From Pleodorina starrii (lineage: Eukaryota; Chlorophyta; Chlorophyceae; Chlamydomonadales; Volvocaceae), in NCBI GenBank assembly GCA_030267565.1, contig BRXU01000011.1, positions 1,974,501 through 2,038,500 on the forward strand: DNA of 64,000 nt, written 5' to 3'. Shown in pieces: positions 1 to 12,478 of the stretch; position 1 is the first letter of the stretch; every line of letters begins with the position of its first letter. The notes under the pieces are model-generated. The model did no database searches. It saw nothing but the letters and a program-made list of their open reading frames with translations, and was not told where the DNA came from. The position numbers and the translations under genes were made by a program.

Positions 1-339
1 TGGCACCACATCGTCCGGGTCCGACAGCACGAGCTCGCCGTCTGCTTCTGGCGCTTGAGCAGCAATTTTCAGTGTTATGCCATTTGCTGTCGGTGCCAAA
101 TTGGCTGGCCGAACGTCCGCGCCGAGCGTCGGCTTAAACGCTTGCACGGGCGGTTCGGTGTGGGCCACAAGCGTGCGGCCGCTGTGCGATGCAAGAATGC
201 AATTTGATCTCTGCAATCCGAATTGTCGTTGCTGGCCCCGAACGCTGGGCGAAGGCCAAGCGCTTCGGCTATCAAGCAACGCTCCTAGCGGCTGTGGTGG
301 GAGCGGCTGCGCGGCCGGAGGTAGCGGCCTGAGCAACAT
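1..339 (-). CDS. 5' end of an unidentified gene, possibly organelle-targeted (partial)
   Basis: An open frame runs from an ATG at 339-337 for 113 codons to the window edge without a stop, so only the N-terminus is visible. It begins MLLRPLPPAAQPLPPQPLG and continues with Ser/Arg/Gln-rich sequence (residues about 25-60). A more acidic stretch at the end includes DGELVLSDPDDVVP. The basic, hydroxylated, acid-poor start could be an organelle transit peptide, but that is inference. A possible acceptor (TTGCAG near 212-217) means part of the 5' end could be intron or UTR. The gene is divergent from the Tim44-like gene, with 412 bp between the two ATGs. A 93-codon ORF also exists on the opposite strand, so coding strand is not certain. 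Product not recognised. Confidence 0.4.
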   Translation of the reverse strand, partial: MLLRPLPPAAQPLPPQPLGALLDSRSAWPSPSVRGQQRQFGLQRSNCILASHSGRTLVAHTEPPVQAFKPTLGADVRPANLAPTANGITLKIAAQAPEADGELVLSDPDDVVP

Positions 340-751
340 GACACAAACTAACGACTAAGCTATATGCAACTAATTCCTCATTGCTCAAGGCCAATAACCA
401 GAGAGCTGACGTTGGATAGAAGCCATGAACGCATGACAATTGACAAGACACACATATAATTTACGAAATGTGATCAATGCGCGTCTAATGGTGTAAAAGT
501 GCAGGCGATCATAGTCTTCCTTGGGCCTCAGTATACCGGTACGGAGCGCGATTGGTTAGGCCGGCCTCACGTACACAAACTACAGCACATGACATCCGAA
601 CACTCCAAAACCTCAGTATATTTGAAGTGCGATATAGGAGCCAAACCTATAAACCCCAAGTGAATAGCGTCCCGTGCCAATTTATAAAAGATTCCACACT
701 TTCCAGTACGCCTTCACTGCTCGGTACCATATAACGCCGTTTAGCCACCAA
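340..751. promoter_or_regulatory. Divergent intergenic region (putative shared promoter)
   Basis: These 412 bp separate the ATG of the left-edge minus-strand gene from the ATG of the Tim44-like plus-strand gene. The stretch is more AT-rich than its surroundings, especially about 440-520. It holds a TACCGGTA octamer at 534-541. No canonical TATA box or other defined site was identified. Confidence 0.4.
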
Positions 752-3522
752 ATGTCCTTTGTTCAGCGTGGTGGTGGTAGGCTCTTGGCGCGTCTAGTGC
801 GAGGCGTGTCGGCGGACATAACCGCTTGCTCGACCTCCTGTCCGGCCCCTAACTCCCACCTCGCAATACCTACCTGCCTATGGAGCTTGTCAGGAGTCAG
901 GCGCATGGCCGGGGGCGGAGAACCGTCCTCTCGGGTGAGTCGGGTGGGCCTGGGCGGGGCTGTCCCGCCTGGCCCCTTGTCCAGCTGCGGCCCCATCACG
1001 GTCGGTAAAAATGGCCAGGGCTGGGGGCCGAGGTCTTTCCAGTCGGGCCAGGGGTGTACATGCTGGGACTGGCAGCTGAGAACCGTGCGCTTGCAGCGAG
1101 GGGCAAGGTTGGAACCGTGTGTCCACGAGGGAGGTGTCGGTCAGCCAGCTGGACCCTGCGCGCCGACATCCCCGGGGACTGGGCCCGACCCACATCGCAA
1201 TGGGGCTACGGGCCCCGCGCCCGGCGTTGCCCGCGCCACGCGCATCGCGTCGTTGCCTCCGGCCCCAGCCCCCTCCCGTCACCCGCCGTCCCCCCCCCAC
1301 ACACACACGCGCCGCTCCATGCCACCAACCCGGCACTGAAGGCCTCCACCGCTGCTCACTGCCCCTTTCCCGCCTTCCAGCCGCAGCCGCCGCCACCGGG
1401 GTCTCCTGCCGCGCAAGACGGCGCGGAGCAGCCGCCCCAATCCCCGCCAGCACCTGGCTCCGCACAACCGCCACAGCCGTCGGCGTCGACCTCCGCGCCG
1501 GCGCCACCACCTAAACCAGCACCGAGCCAGCCACCGCCGCCCGCCTCCCCGTCCACCTCGCCTTCCTCCGCCACCGCCGACGCGCCGGGGCGCGGCGGCG
1601 CCAAAGCCTCCTCCTCCCAAGCGTCGTCCGCCGGCGGCCGCCGGAAAAGACCGGATCCAGCTTCGGCTCCGGAACCAGGTTCGGGCACGAAGGACGCGGC
1701 TGAGGAGAGCGTGCACGCTTACCACGACTTTTGGCGGGACGAGCGAGTACGGAAGCTGCAGCCCATGATTGAGGAGGGAATGCGCGTGACGGCGTATGAG
1801 GGGCTGCAAGGCATCGGCGGCGGGCTGATGCGCGGGCCAGACAGGGCCTGGAGCTACCTGTACGAGAGTCCCCCCGCCGCGCTGGCGGCGGCGGCGTTCG
1901 CGCCGCTGTGGTCGGCGAGCGTGTTGGCTGTACGGCAGTTGGTCATCCCGCCGACGGAGGGTATGATACGCGACCAGGTGGACCACAGCTTCGACGCGAA
2001 GGAGGTGAGGGCCCCCGGGGGACGGAGGGAGGGGCCACATGACCGGCGACATGAACTGGGTTTGTGTGACCGGTGGGTGACGTGCGTACGAGGGGCCACA
2101 TGGCCGGCGACATGCGCACCGATATGCCTGTGTGTATGCGTCTGTGTGCTCGCGTAGGGGCGGGGCAGGCAGGTGTGGGGTGTAAGAGGAACAGGGTACC
2201 GTGGCAATTGAAGGCAACTGGTGGCTAGAGGAGGGCCCTGCCCTCCCCTAGCCTAGATCTACCGAAGTCTGGGCCTGGGTTTTCCCTCCCCATCTTGCTG
2301 TGGACCCATGGGTCGGCCCTGCCCTGCCTGCCCGCTCGCCGCGTCGTTCTTTGCTGTGTCTAGTCGGACCCAGGCCCGTCATGGCCCGCCGCTCCCAGCC
2401 CTCCTCGCCAGGGCTGCGCCCCACCCAGGCAGCGCCTCCGCCGCAACCTCCCCTCCTGCCAGCCTCCCACTGCTCAGCTAGGGTACGGTAGCCCCGGGGC
2501 CACACGATACCCCTTCGCCTCGCCCCGCTGCCTGGGTTAGCTGCCGCCTCCCCCCGACCACCCCCCACCCTTCGCTGCGGTATCGTTTTTCCTATCCCCC
2601 GACCCCCAACCCTGCCCCTTTCGCCCCCGCGCTCCGTCCTCCGGCCCTCCCCCTCTGGCGGCAGTTCGCCGAGTCCGTGGCCCAGGCGGTGCCCGTGTTC
2701 TTCGATGCCGTGGCGGAGGGCGACCGGGAGGCGCTCGCCCGCATGTGCACACCCCGGGTGAGCGTCGATGCCGGTGCCCGGATTGCCCGGTCCTGGCCTC
2801 GGCCCTGGGCCCCTTCAGCCCCGGGCCCCCTCAGCCCCGCTCGCTGCTCGAGGTTTCGGAAGTATCTACCCAGAGCCATGGCCGGGTCCACACTCCGTGC
2901 CCACAAAAGCTGTGACCCGGGCCCGAACTCGGGCCGGCCCACATTGCCCCCCGCCCGCCCACAGCGGCCACAACCCACAACCCAGACCCTTCAACCCGAA
3001 CCTTACGTCCCGCACAGACCTCCGCCCGCCCGCCCCGCTGCATCCACCCGCTCACCCAACCCCGCTCAACCCTGCTCAACCACCTGCATCCGCATCCGCA
3101 TCTACGTGTTGCGTCTGCAGGCGGTGGAGGCGGTGGATCGCGACCAGCGGCGGCTGCGCGAGGAGATGGGCCTGGAGGTGGCGCGGATCGACACGACCGT
3201 CAAAATGGCGACGCTGGGCGGCGGCAACCTGTGGGGCCCCGAGTCTGTCCGCGCCTTCGACCCCATCTGGGCCGGCAGCGTGAGCCCGGCCACCTCCAAG
3301 TCGTGGCTGGTGGCGGCGGTGTACCTGGACGTGCAGATGTGGGTCACGTACCGGCGGGTGGGAGGGGGCGGCGGCGGGGAGGATGGCGGTGGAGAGGGAG
3401 GCGGGAGGCCGCTGCGGACGCCGGTGCGGCGGTGGGGCACGTGGATGATGGCGCGGGGGCCGCTGCCCAAGGGGCCGGCGGAGAGCCTGGACTGCCCCTG
3501 GAAGCTGCTGGCCTGGTACTGA
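752..3522 (+). CDS. Tim44-like domain protein, mitochondrial
   Basis: Four exons, 752-934, 1381-2004, 2665-2757 and 3121-3522, are all joined in phase 0 and give 433 aa. The N-terminus (MSFVQRGGGRLLARLVRG) is rich in Arg and lacks acids, like a mitochondrial presequence. Residues about 62-170 are a Pro/Ala/Ser-rich linker ending in GGRRKRPD. The conserved part starts near HAYHDFWRDERVRKLQPM. It contains a hydrophobic segment (AALAAAAFAPLWSASVLAV) and ends with the Tim44/mL45-like fold: FFDAVAEGDREALARM, then WLVAAVYLDVQMWVTYRR, closing in CPWKLLAWY. Members of this superfamily either tether the mtHsp70 motor to the inner-membrane translocase (Tim44) or act on the mitoribosome (mL45/MBA1); the sequence does not let me choose. 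A Gly-rich insert (VGGGGGGEDGGGEGGG) interrupts the last strand region. Intron 2 carries a GACCCATGGGTC palindrome. Confidence 0.75.
2303..2314. repeat. Intronic 12-bp palindrome GACCCATGGGTC, copy 1
   Basis: Perfect palindrome inside intron 2 of the Tim44-like gene. The same 12-mer recurs at 13959-13970 and 35394-35405, and its 10-bp core at 6184-6193, always within introns. Confidence 0.8.
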
Positions 3523-3623
3523 TTGGAAACGCAGGATGTGGGTTGACCCGCGTGGACGGCGCCGGCCCCGGCCCCGGGCAGGTGGCTCGCGGCTTTGGAG
3601 CTTTGGTACGAAGGGCGCGGTAA

Positions 3624-3628
3624 TGTAA
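3624..3628 (+). terminator. Candidate poly(A) signal TGTAA
   Basis: A TGTAA pentamer lies about 100 nt after the Tim44-like stop codon. TGTAA is the usual polyadenylation signal in volvocine and related green algae. The assignment rests on that motif and its position only. Confidence 0.45.
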
Positions 3629-4987
3629 ACCGTCGAGGAAGGGGGTTCGATTCGGAGGGCAAGGGCGGGAGCGGAGGGGGCCGGGCCTTTGAGGAAGGCT
3701 ATCGGTGCTGCCCGTGGCGGTTCGGTGATCACAGCTGTTGCTGTTTGTAAAATGGCAGGACCATGCTCTGACAGTGCTTCAGGGGTGGGGGTGCACGTGC
3801 TGGCAGAGCAGCGGGCCCCCTGCCTGCCCTGGACGCACAGCCAGGGAAGAACACCCTTGTTGCGCGCCTGCGCGCACAAGGAAAGCTTACGGCAGCCCGC
3901 GACCTGCAGCGAGCCCCAGCTGGGGCCGCTGCGTTGCGAGGCCTGCCACGCAGCGGCGGGCGAGCGCGTCACCCCGCCCCCCTCAAGCGTGTAAGCCCAC
4001 ACCCTACCCTTTCCGGGCGTCGGCCCGGCCACCCGCAGACGGGCTCTCGCACTCTCTGCACGTCCGCGGCCAACCCCACCTTCCACCGCCAGCACAACCA
4101 CCACCAGGAACACCACCACCGTACTCACCGCCACTGGTCACCATGTAAACAAAACTGACCGACTACCGTCATCATCAGCGCACAAGCCGCCGGCGATATC
4201 CTCGCCACCTTCTCCAGCAGGCGACAGGCCTGCCCCGGCCGCAAGCGACGGCACACCACCTCGCCTCCACTGCCCCCCGCGGAGGGGTACTGCTAATTCC
4301 AGTTCTTGCCTTCGATGTTAACCTCATGTTGATTAGTGGCAAGTCCCACGCTTGGTTTCACCATGCCACAGCAGCTGCTTGTTCGGAACCATCGGCTGCA
4401 CCGATGCACGTATCAATCCTCGCAGGGGGAAATATAGATGACAGGATCGACAGCCCATCACACACGTCCAGCCCGGACTTTCCACTCACTTGACGCCTAA
4501 CAATGTCGCCCTCAGACCGCAACCCTTCCGCGGCCCCCACGTCACTCACCCGAAATCTCCACATTGCCCGCTTAAGCATCTGCCCATCTGCTCACCAAAC
4601 CAGGCAAAAAACAACCCTGCACTCGTGTCAGGCGTCCCCACCCGTGCCACGGTCGGCCAAACGCTTCAAATCCGGCGGAGCAATGGCCACCAGAGGCCGC
4701 CACCACTGCCGCTGCCTGCCACTGCCACCACAGCTGCTGCCGCTGCCACTGCCGATACCGCTGCTCCTGCCGCTGCCCAATGCTCCTACTGTGAGACGAG
4801 ACGCGCCCACGGGACCCCCTCCGTGAGAAACACCCCGCCGCCTTGGCGATCACGCGCTTCCTGGCCCGACCCTTTTGCCGCCATCGCCGCTTCAGCAGCT
4901 GCTGCTGCCCCGCGGCGCCCCCCTCGCCCTCCACGGCCCCGCCGACCCGCGGGTCACCCCCTTCCGCGGCCGCCACCGCTGCTGCCG
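3629..4987. other. Convergent intergenic / 3' UTR region without a recognised gene
   Basis: This stretch lies between the 3' ends of two converging genes. It contains several short overlapping ORFs, none with recognisable protein features, and a (CTGCCx)n low-complexity tract at about 4690-4790. The auxilin-like transcript's 3' UTR must lie at its right end. Confidence 0.5.
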
Positions 4988-7900
4988 CTACCTGAACGCG
5001 TTCCATGCGTCTTTGAGGACGTCGAACACCATATCGGCAATCGCCACCTGCTCCGCGGAGCCGTTGCGCTGGCGCACCTTGTCGGGGTGCACCAGCAAGT
5101 TGGCCTTCATGTACACCTTCTTGACCTGCGTCGGCGGGGCAGGAGGCAGGAGGCGGAGGGGGCGGGCGCCGGTCCGTGTTGGGTGGAGGGCTTACGTGCA
5201 GCTGAAGTCGAGCGCAGAGAAAGCGGGGAGAGCGCGCCACGACGACGAGGAGCTACCGGTACCGTGGTGCAGGGCCAGACCCGACTGGGTAAGAGGCGGG
5301 GGCTTGGCTGGCCCCCCTGCTCAGCAAAGCCATGCAGCCCTGCCCGCCCCTCACCCACCCTGCGCTCCACCTCCCCGCCCCCAGTACCGCGGATACCACG
5401 AGCCTCACTTGGATGCGGCCTCCAGCCGCCGTGCCCCAGTACGGTACCAACGACGCAACGCACTGTTCAACCTCTCCCCCCCGCCTTCCTCCCCCACCTG
5501 CACCGGCTCCAGCAGGTCCCCCACACTGACGGGCGCCCAGCCGCTGTCGGGCCACAGCACTGTGTGCAGGGAGCCCAGCAGGCCGCGGATGTTGCCCTGG
5601 GGGAGGGGGAGGGGTGCAGAGTGGGTGGCTGGGGTGCGTAGGCGAGGATGGATGGGGGATGAAGGCGGCAACCGGGAAACGGCGGGGCTTGCAATGATGG
5701 AGTGCAGTGCTGCGGGGCGGGTTCCGGGGTGTGAAGAAAGCGGCGAGCACACGGGTGTGTGTGGGGGAGGGCGCTCCGTTGCCACACGTTGACTGGCCGC
5801 CCGCGAGCTCAGCCTCGATAACGCCACCACCGGTTTCATCTAAACTGCCCCCCCACACCCGCTGTGCCCACCTTGTTCTTGTTCTTCCACACCTCGACGT
5901 CCGCCTTGTAGCGGTCCTTCAGCTCCACCTGCTGCTCCCTCCGCGCCGCCTCCTCCGCCTCCATGGCCAGCTTCTCAGCCAGGGCTGCCTTCATCTTGGC
6001 GTGTTTGGCTGCCTCTCGCTGGGGAGAAGCGGGGAGGGGTCGGGAGAGGGGTCGGGGAGGTTGCCAATGCAGCCGGCGTCGCAAAGTGCAGCCGCCGCCG
6101 CCGCCGCCACCGCAGCAGCGGCAAGCGCGCGCAGGACGCAGGGATGTGGACGGGAGGAGAGGGCGCAGCGCGGCCCCGTTTTAACCCATGGGTAGGCGGG
6201 ACGAGACTGATGATGATCCCGAAGGCGACCAACACGATAGCCAAAAGGCAGCCACCTCATGTGCCGCAAGAGCCCGGCAGCACTCCACAAATCCAATCGG
6301 CCTGCCTTCCACGAAGGGCAGTGGCGCCGCATGTCCGCTGCGCCGACCCTCCCTCGCCTCACACACGCCACCCGCGTGCGCCTTACCTGCGCCCTCAGCC
6401 TTCTCCGCAGCTCCGGCTCGTCCGCCGTGCCCTGCTCGCCCCGGTACAGGTCGGCATACCCCGACACATCCACGTCGGCGCCGCCGCCCTCGTCATCGCT
6501 GCCGTGCAGCATGTCCGCCAGTGCCACCGCACTGCTGCTGCTGCCGGCGCCGCCGGCACCGCCGACACCTGGCCGCGCCGCGCCGAGGTTGGGAGCCGAA
6601 GAGCTGCTGTGCATGGCGGTGCCGCCGCTGCCGCCGCCAGCGGCGGCGGTGCCGCTGCTGGATGTGGTCGCCTTGCCGCCTGAGAAGAAGTCGTCCATGT
6701 CATCCACGTGGATGGCCGGCTGCGGAGGCGGCTGGGGAGGCGGAGGCGGCGCCGCCGCCGGGGTGGCGGTGGGGCCGCGGCTAACGGGAGGTGCTGGGGC
6801 GCTGGGGGAGCCGTGCGTCTGCGCGGAGTCATCACCAAAGCCTAACAGGTCGTCCACAACCGGTGCGGCGGCCGCGGCGGCGGAGACAGCGATGGGTGCA
6901 GCTGTGGTCGGGACACCCACACCGAGACCCAGAAGGTCAGCCGCGGGCGCCGGTGCGGGCGGTGGTGGAGCCGGCCGTGTGGGCGCTGCTGGGTGCTGCG
7001 CGACAACGTTGTCCGCTGCCGGCGGCGGCGGCGGCGTCGCTGAGGCGGCGGAGCGCTCCCGCGTCATCCCCGGTGGTGGCTGCCCCTGCGGCGCACCGTC
7101 CTGCGAGCTCTGCCGCCGCGGCGGCAGCGCCGTGCCGTGACCGTACGGCGGCGGCGGCGGGTCCGCCGACCTGGAGAATTCGTGGGCGCCGTGCCCCAAC
7201 CCGCTGCCGCTGCCGCCGCCGGGAGCCCCCACCGCTGCAGCGGCGACCGCCTCGTGCTCCGACCGGATCTGCTCGCGCAGCACTTCAATGACCTTCCGCC
7301 GCAGCGGCGGCGCCATCTGCAGGCAAGACGGCCGAGGACAAGCACGGGGTATGGACTCCGATTAAGACGCTTGGAGGTTTCCGCAACGAATACCACACCA
7401 ATCCGATCACGGGTCCTGCTGTTGGGTTGGCTTGTGCCAACCTGGACGTGGCTTTGGAGCAGCGGCCGACACGGCAGCAACTGGCGGGGGCGGCCAGCGC
7501 TTGTCCCCAATCGCTGCTTCCTACCCAGTAATGTTGTTGGCGAGAAGAGTCCACAACAGCTGACTGACGCAACGTGCGCAGCAGCGGGCGCGACGCGGCA
7601 CGCGACACGGCCCCCAAATCCAAAGACGCAAACGCGCTCTTGTGCCTAGCCAAGTCATTCGTGCATGCAGCCATGCATCCACGCCGCGCTCAGTGAAAGA
7701 CCCAGCCCGCCTGCCCGCCGCTTCCGGACCCCAGCGCGCGGTCGCCTAGCCCAGCCCAGCCCAGCCCAGCCCAGCCCAGCCCAGCCCAGCCCAGCCCAGC
7801 CCAGCCCAGCCCAGCCCAGCCCAGCCCAGCCCTCCTCACGTGCGCCAGCTCGTGCTGCTGCGCGTTGGGCGATAGGTCCGCCAGCCGCACCGCCCAGGCG

Positions 7901-10124
7901 AGTGCCTTGTCGTTGCTGACGTCAGCATCGTCGGCATCGCTGCGGTGGTGGGGGGTCGTGGTCCTTGCATGCTAAGAATAGGGTGGAGTGAAATGCGGCA
8001 GCGGTACCATCCCGGGGGAGTGGAGGGCCGGCTACAAAAAGGGTCAACCCGGACCAGAGATGCAGGTTGAGCATGTGGTGCACGACGCCGTGTTAAGTTG
8101 CAGCATCTGCATCCGCATCTCCCTTATCGCACCCGCACCCACATCACCGCGTCAGTTCTAGGACGACAGAATGAGCCCTGGCGACACCACAGCAGCAGCG
8201 CACACCATCCGCGACGGCAGTGCGGCAGCAGCAGCCGCGGCTGCATGGCCCCCGGCAACAAACCACATGCACCCGTACAGCCCCCTGAAGGTACAAGCAC
8301 GCGCGCATTCTGCCCCGTCCACAACCGCACACCACGCAGCTCCCATCCCCCCTCCCCATGCAAACACACACACACCCGCCTGTACCGAGCCCCGCCACGC
8401 CTCACCTAGTGCGCCGACCCGGCTCGGTCGTCGACGGCACGTGCGCGCCGCCGCTCTGCGACTGGTACCTCTGCTGTTGCTGCTGCTGCGCCGCCTGGTG
8501 TGGCTGCCCCTGCGGCTGGTCCAGCCCTTCCAGCGCGTGCTCCAGCTGCTGCAGGCCCGCCTTTGCAACGCGCACGGCCTTCTTGCCAAAGGCTTTGAGG
8601 TATCCGGAGATGCCGCTGCCCGAGGGCGCGTGGCCCCACGTAAAGGACGACGAGGAGGAGTTGGAGGGCTGCGAGGACTCCGGCCCGTCGGCCATGTTGT
8701 GGTAGCCCTGCTGGTGCTGGGGCTGCAGTGCCGCCGATGGCGGCGATGGCTGCGCCTGGGGCGCTTGGGAGTGGTAAGGGGGGCGCTGCGGGGGGTAGTA
8801 GTCAGCGGAGGTGGTGGTCACGGAGCCTGCCGCGCCGCTGAACTCCTGGAAGCCTGGGGCTGGGGGCCAGGCCGCCGTCGCGCGACCGTCGGGGAAAGCT
8901 GCTGGCGGCGGGCGGGGCGGCGACGCGGGGGCAGGTCCAGTGGCAACGCCGGCCAGTGGGCGGGTGGTGGAGGCTGTCAGACCCTGCGGAGCTGACCTGT
9001 GCTCTGCATGGTCTGAGTAGTCGGGCGGCGGCGGCTGAGGAGGCGGCTGTGCCGCCGCCGCCGGCGGCGACACCACATGCTGAGCTGGCGGCTGGGCGGG
9101 CGGCTCGGGCGCGCGAGGGGCCGCTGCTGATGGGGAGAGCAGGGAGGTGGCTGCCGGTGCCAGAGCCGCAGGGGCAGACGGGAACGCTGCAGGCACCAGG
9201 GTTGATGTGGTGGCGGTGGTGAGTGCGGACCACTCGCAGAAGGCAGGCACGTGGGCAGCAAATCCGCGGAATCTGCACTGCCCCCCCAATCCCCGCAATC
9301 TCCCGAGCTGGCGGAGCGCGCTTCCCGAACCACGACCCAATCCAAAGTTGCAGCCGCTTCCCTGCTCCTGAATGAAACGGACCGCGCTGTAACAAAACCC
9401 AGATCCAACAGGCAGCCCCTTTCCTCCACCTTGCTCTCACCGTGGTCGTCGTCGAAATCCAACAGCAAACCCCCGGCCCCGGCTGCCCGTGGCGCAATGG
9501 GCGCTGGAGGCGGCGCGTGCCTCTGGGGCGGAGCCGCCCCTGGAAGCTCCTCAAAAAGCGCAAAAGGGTCATCCGAGGCCTTTCGCTGTTGCGGTGGCGG
9601 AGCAACCGGAAGGAGGGCCTGCTTAAGAGGCTGCGGTTGCTGCTGCTGCGCCATGGCGGCACCCGTCAGACTCGCTGCGCTGCTGTGCTTTGAAAGGCTA
9701 GGTGGCGTTCCACTGGGAGTGGCGATTGTGGCTGCAGGTCGGGGAAGAGGATGGGGGAGACGGGAGGTGTGAGAAGGTGCGAGCTCTGTCGCAGATGGCG
9801 CAGGTGCGAGCTCACCTAGAAAGTCAAGGTCAAAGTTGCCGGGGTTTGGTTGAGGTCTTGGCGATGGTGTCGCGACAGCTGGTCGAATAGCTGCAAGGTT
9901 GGATGGGTCGAATGTTAGTGCCGGCACCGTAGCAGAACCCATGTATCATGATGTGTTTCTTTGAAGAGTTTAGGGCACATACGTGATGCTGACGGTATGG
10001 GTCCAGGCACCGGCTTCTGCTTCTGTTCGGCCATCGTCTTCTTGACGAAGAGGTCCTCAACTCCCGCCTGCTTGTAAATCTCATCGAAATGGAATGGATC
10101 ATTCTTCCTAGACGCAGCTGACAT
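4988..10124 (-). CDS. Auxilin-like J-domain protein (clathrin uncoating cofactor)
   Basis: Nine exons (10124-9983, 9890-9816, 9731-9441, 9186-8406, 7939-7840, 7316-6387, 6018-5872, 5596-5498, 5125-4988) give about 900 aa. The last two exons encode the auxilin/GAK-type J domain. They carry IRGLLGSLHTVLWPDSGW, then VKKVYMKANLLVHPDKV with the HPD motif at about residues 868-870, and end DVLKDAWNAFR. Auxilins recruit Hsc70 to strip clathrin from vesicles. The long N-terminal part is disordered (Pro/Ala/Ser/Gln-rich) but carries short adaptor/clathrin-type motifs: two DPF (NDPFHF, DDPFALF), LLDF, and repeated DLLGLG/DDLLGFG. A basic helix (YLKAFGKKAVRVAKAG) lies in exon 4, and a charged coiled-coil-like segment (residues about 773-822) precedes the J domain. 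The exon 3/4 boundary is the least certain; an alternative donor at 9429 with acceptor at 9278 is also in phase. Confidence 0.88.
6184..6193. repeat. Intronic palindrome ACCCATGGGT, copy 2
   Basis: The 10-bp core of the GACCCATGGGTC palindrome lies in the intron between auxilin exons 6 and 7 (6019-6386). Its outer base pair is T/A instead of G/C, so the pairing extends to TACCC-type only partly (context TTAACCCATGGGTAGG). Confidence 0.75.
7747..7832. repeat. Pentanucleotide microsatellite (CAGCC)n
   Basis: About 17 uninterrupted copies of a CAGCC/CCAGC unit over 86 bp. It sits in the intron between auxilin exons 5 and 6, immediately downstream (in transcript direction) of the exon 5 donor at 7839. 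Confidence 0.95.
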
Positions 10125-12478
10125 TGTGGCGAGCTCAGTATACTTCCCAGCTCTAGTTCTCAGAGGGATCGGCTTCTGGGCTACAAGGTTCTTCCATAGG
10201 GGACTGCGTTGAAAGCGTGCTCGTATTTTACTAAACCAATTTCCTGAAATCAGCAGTAGGAAAATGTCAAATTCACACTTACAAGCGGTTGCTTTCACGG
10301 GACAACGGACCGTTAAGCAGAGGCAGTTATCGTTGCAGGTTCCAGTGAGACAATATCCGGGACGCTGCCGAAGGTCTAAAATAACCCCTCCCCGCTGTTA
10401 ATTGCTTCTATGAGGGCAAGCTTTCCGCGCTGCAGGGTCCGGCGCCGCCTCTGGTCACCTTTCGCGCGCCCTTGCCCGCCCCGGCCCCTCCCATGGCAAC
10501 AAGGACCCGGCAGCAGTGCCGACGCGCGCAGGCCCCCTGACCGGCCAAGGGAACCTTCATAAAGAAATACATGACATGTCTCCACCTGGCCAGCGCGCAC
10601 AGTTGCGGGTGGCGGGATCGGCAGGATACGTCCCCGCTTAGTCCTCGAAGCTCCAACAAGCCCACGACACGCGCTTGTTTACCCCCCCCCCCCCCCGCGC
10701 GCCCCACTTCACCAGCATCCAAGAACGGCCAATGAGCTTTGACGTTCTATTCGTAAGTGCGCTTGAGCTAGCAGCCAGCACTTGCGTCCCTCAAGCTGAG
10801 CGTGCATGCAGAGGCATGCGCATGCGACCCGTGGCCCTTCAATCCCGTGCTTCAGGGGCAGGGAGAATGCGTTCTTCTTCGGTCGATTCCGACCGATGGG
10901 CGTCTGTGCTGTGGGCCGCAGGCAACCATCAGGCTCGCTGTCTTGGGCCGTGGGACACTTTGGCTCGGCTGTGGGGCAGGGCGCAGCCGAGCAATTCCCG
11001 AGAGCACCCGCAGATTTGCAAGTGCACGCGCAAGGGCGTGCTGGCAATGCAGGACAACGAAGTCAAGTCGCTTCCGAGCAAGTAAGAATCCGTTACTCCG
11101 TGGAAGTGGCCGCGTCATTGGGGCCCCCAGCAGATACAGGTGCGCGCGCAGCCGACCGCTTCGCCCCCATTACAATGCTGGCTCAGATAGCCAGACGGCC
11201 TCAGCAACGGATCCGCCTCCCGTTGGTCACTCCGTGTCAGTCACATGGGCATAGGGTTTCCACAAACTCGCATCCCTAGGGCTCATGCCCCAAGGCTCAC
11301 ACGTTTAGGTCGCTCGATTGTCGTACAGCACAACACCCACAAGGAGTTCCGAAACACATGAAGTACCTCCCCAGGGCACTTGAACTTCCGACCGCTGGGG
11401 CCAGCCCAGCGCGCCTGCGGGAGCTGTCCCCCGCGGCAGCCCGCCCTTCCCCGCCCCTCGCCGTTCTCGAGCTGCATCCGAACGAACCCGCTCCTGCATC
11501 ACACATCACGCAAGTCCGTCCGCATGTGCGCGCACACGCACTTCACGACAAAAACACGCCACACACTGCGCTAAGCAGCTGGGCCCCTTCGGGGAGGGCC
11601 CTACCAGGGTCTCAGCAGCCCTTGGCCAGCGTCGGACCCAGCGAGATATGTAAAAGAAACACTGCCTGCAACCCGAAGCCGTCCTCGCTCGTCCAGTCGA
11701 ACGGTAGATACAGTCGTACAGAGAGTCAGTTTGGGACGTGGCACGCCTGCCACCATGAAACCACAGCCTGCCTCGTCTGCGGCCTTGACCGCGCCGCCGA
11801 CACCCGCGTGTAAGTAGTGGTTGGCTTATCGAGTTCCCTCTAGCCCCAAATCCAGCGACATTTTGGGTTCCCATGCCGCTCCAGGACCAGCGACCCACAA
11901 ATCTCATCCGGCGGAACCTCCTTTCCCGCCTACTTGCCCCATCCCGACCCATCAGCGCAGCCGTCACGCCGCGTCACGCTAGGTTATACAGCCCCCGCTC
12001 CAGGGGATCCCTGCCCCGCCTGTCGTCCCACGGCCCCCACCGCCGCCCCAGCAGCGGCCTGCCCCCTTTTGTACCCCCGCCCAGCCCACTCCAGCAATCC
12101 CTCCCCCAGACATCATCCATACCTCCAGAACGTCAAGCGGGCGGGCGTTCACGATGTGCGCGTCGCCATCGCGCCAAGTGGCAGCTTCGCGCGTAAGCCA
12201 GGACCTGAAAACTGCTCCTGTTTGATGCACAGGAGGTGCCTGCGCCGCTGCGCCCCGAAACCCTTGACTACGTCGTCGTGTTGCACATGCAGCCAGCTCC
12301 AGCCAGCTGCACCGCCGCACCTAATGCCCACCAACACAGCCCGGCTCCGCGAGACAAGGTTGGACGCAGGGCCGAGCGGTAACGCAGCGGAGGCCCGCTG
12401 GGGCCCCGAGGTCCCGTGCCGCAAAAGTTGCAATGTCGCGCCTCATTATTCACGCAGGCACGCGACTCCGCTGCTCCC
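10125..12478. other. Intergenic region, no supported gene
   Basis: This 2.35-kb stretch lies upstream of the auxilin-like gene and downstream of the prenyl synthase. It should hold the auxilin promoter and 5' UTR on the left and the synthase 3' UTR on the right. A run of 14 C starts at about 10681. ORFs of up to 248 codons occur on both strands, but they overlap in several frames, have no recognisable domain and show no coherent splice pattern. I call none of them. Confidence 0.5.

Noticed and set aside
3076..4134. 352-codon minus-strand ORF opposite the Tim44-like last exon
   Set aside because: It is antisense to a well-supported conserved exon and extends into low-complexity sequence.
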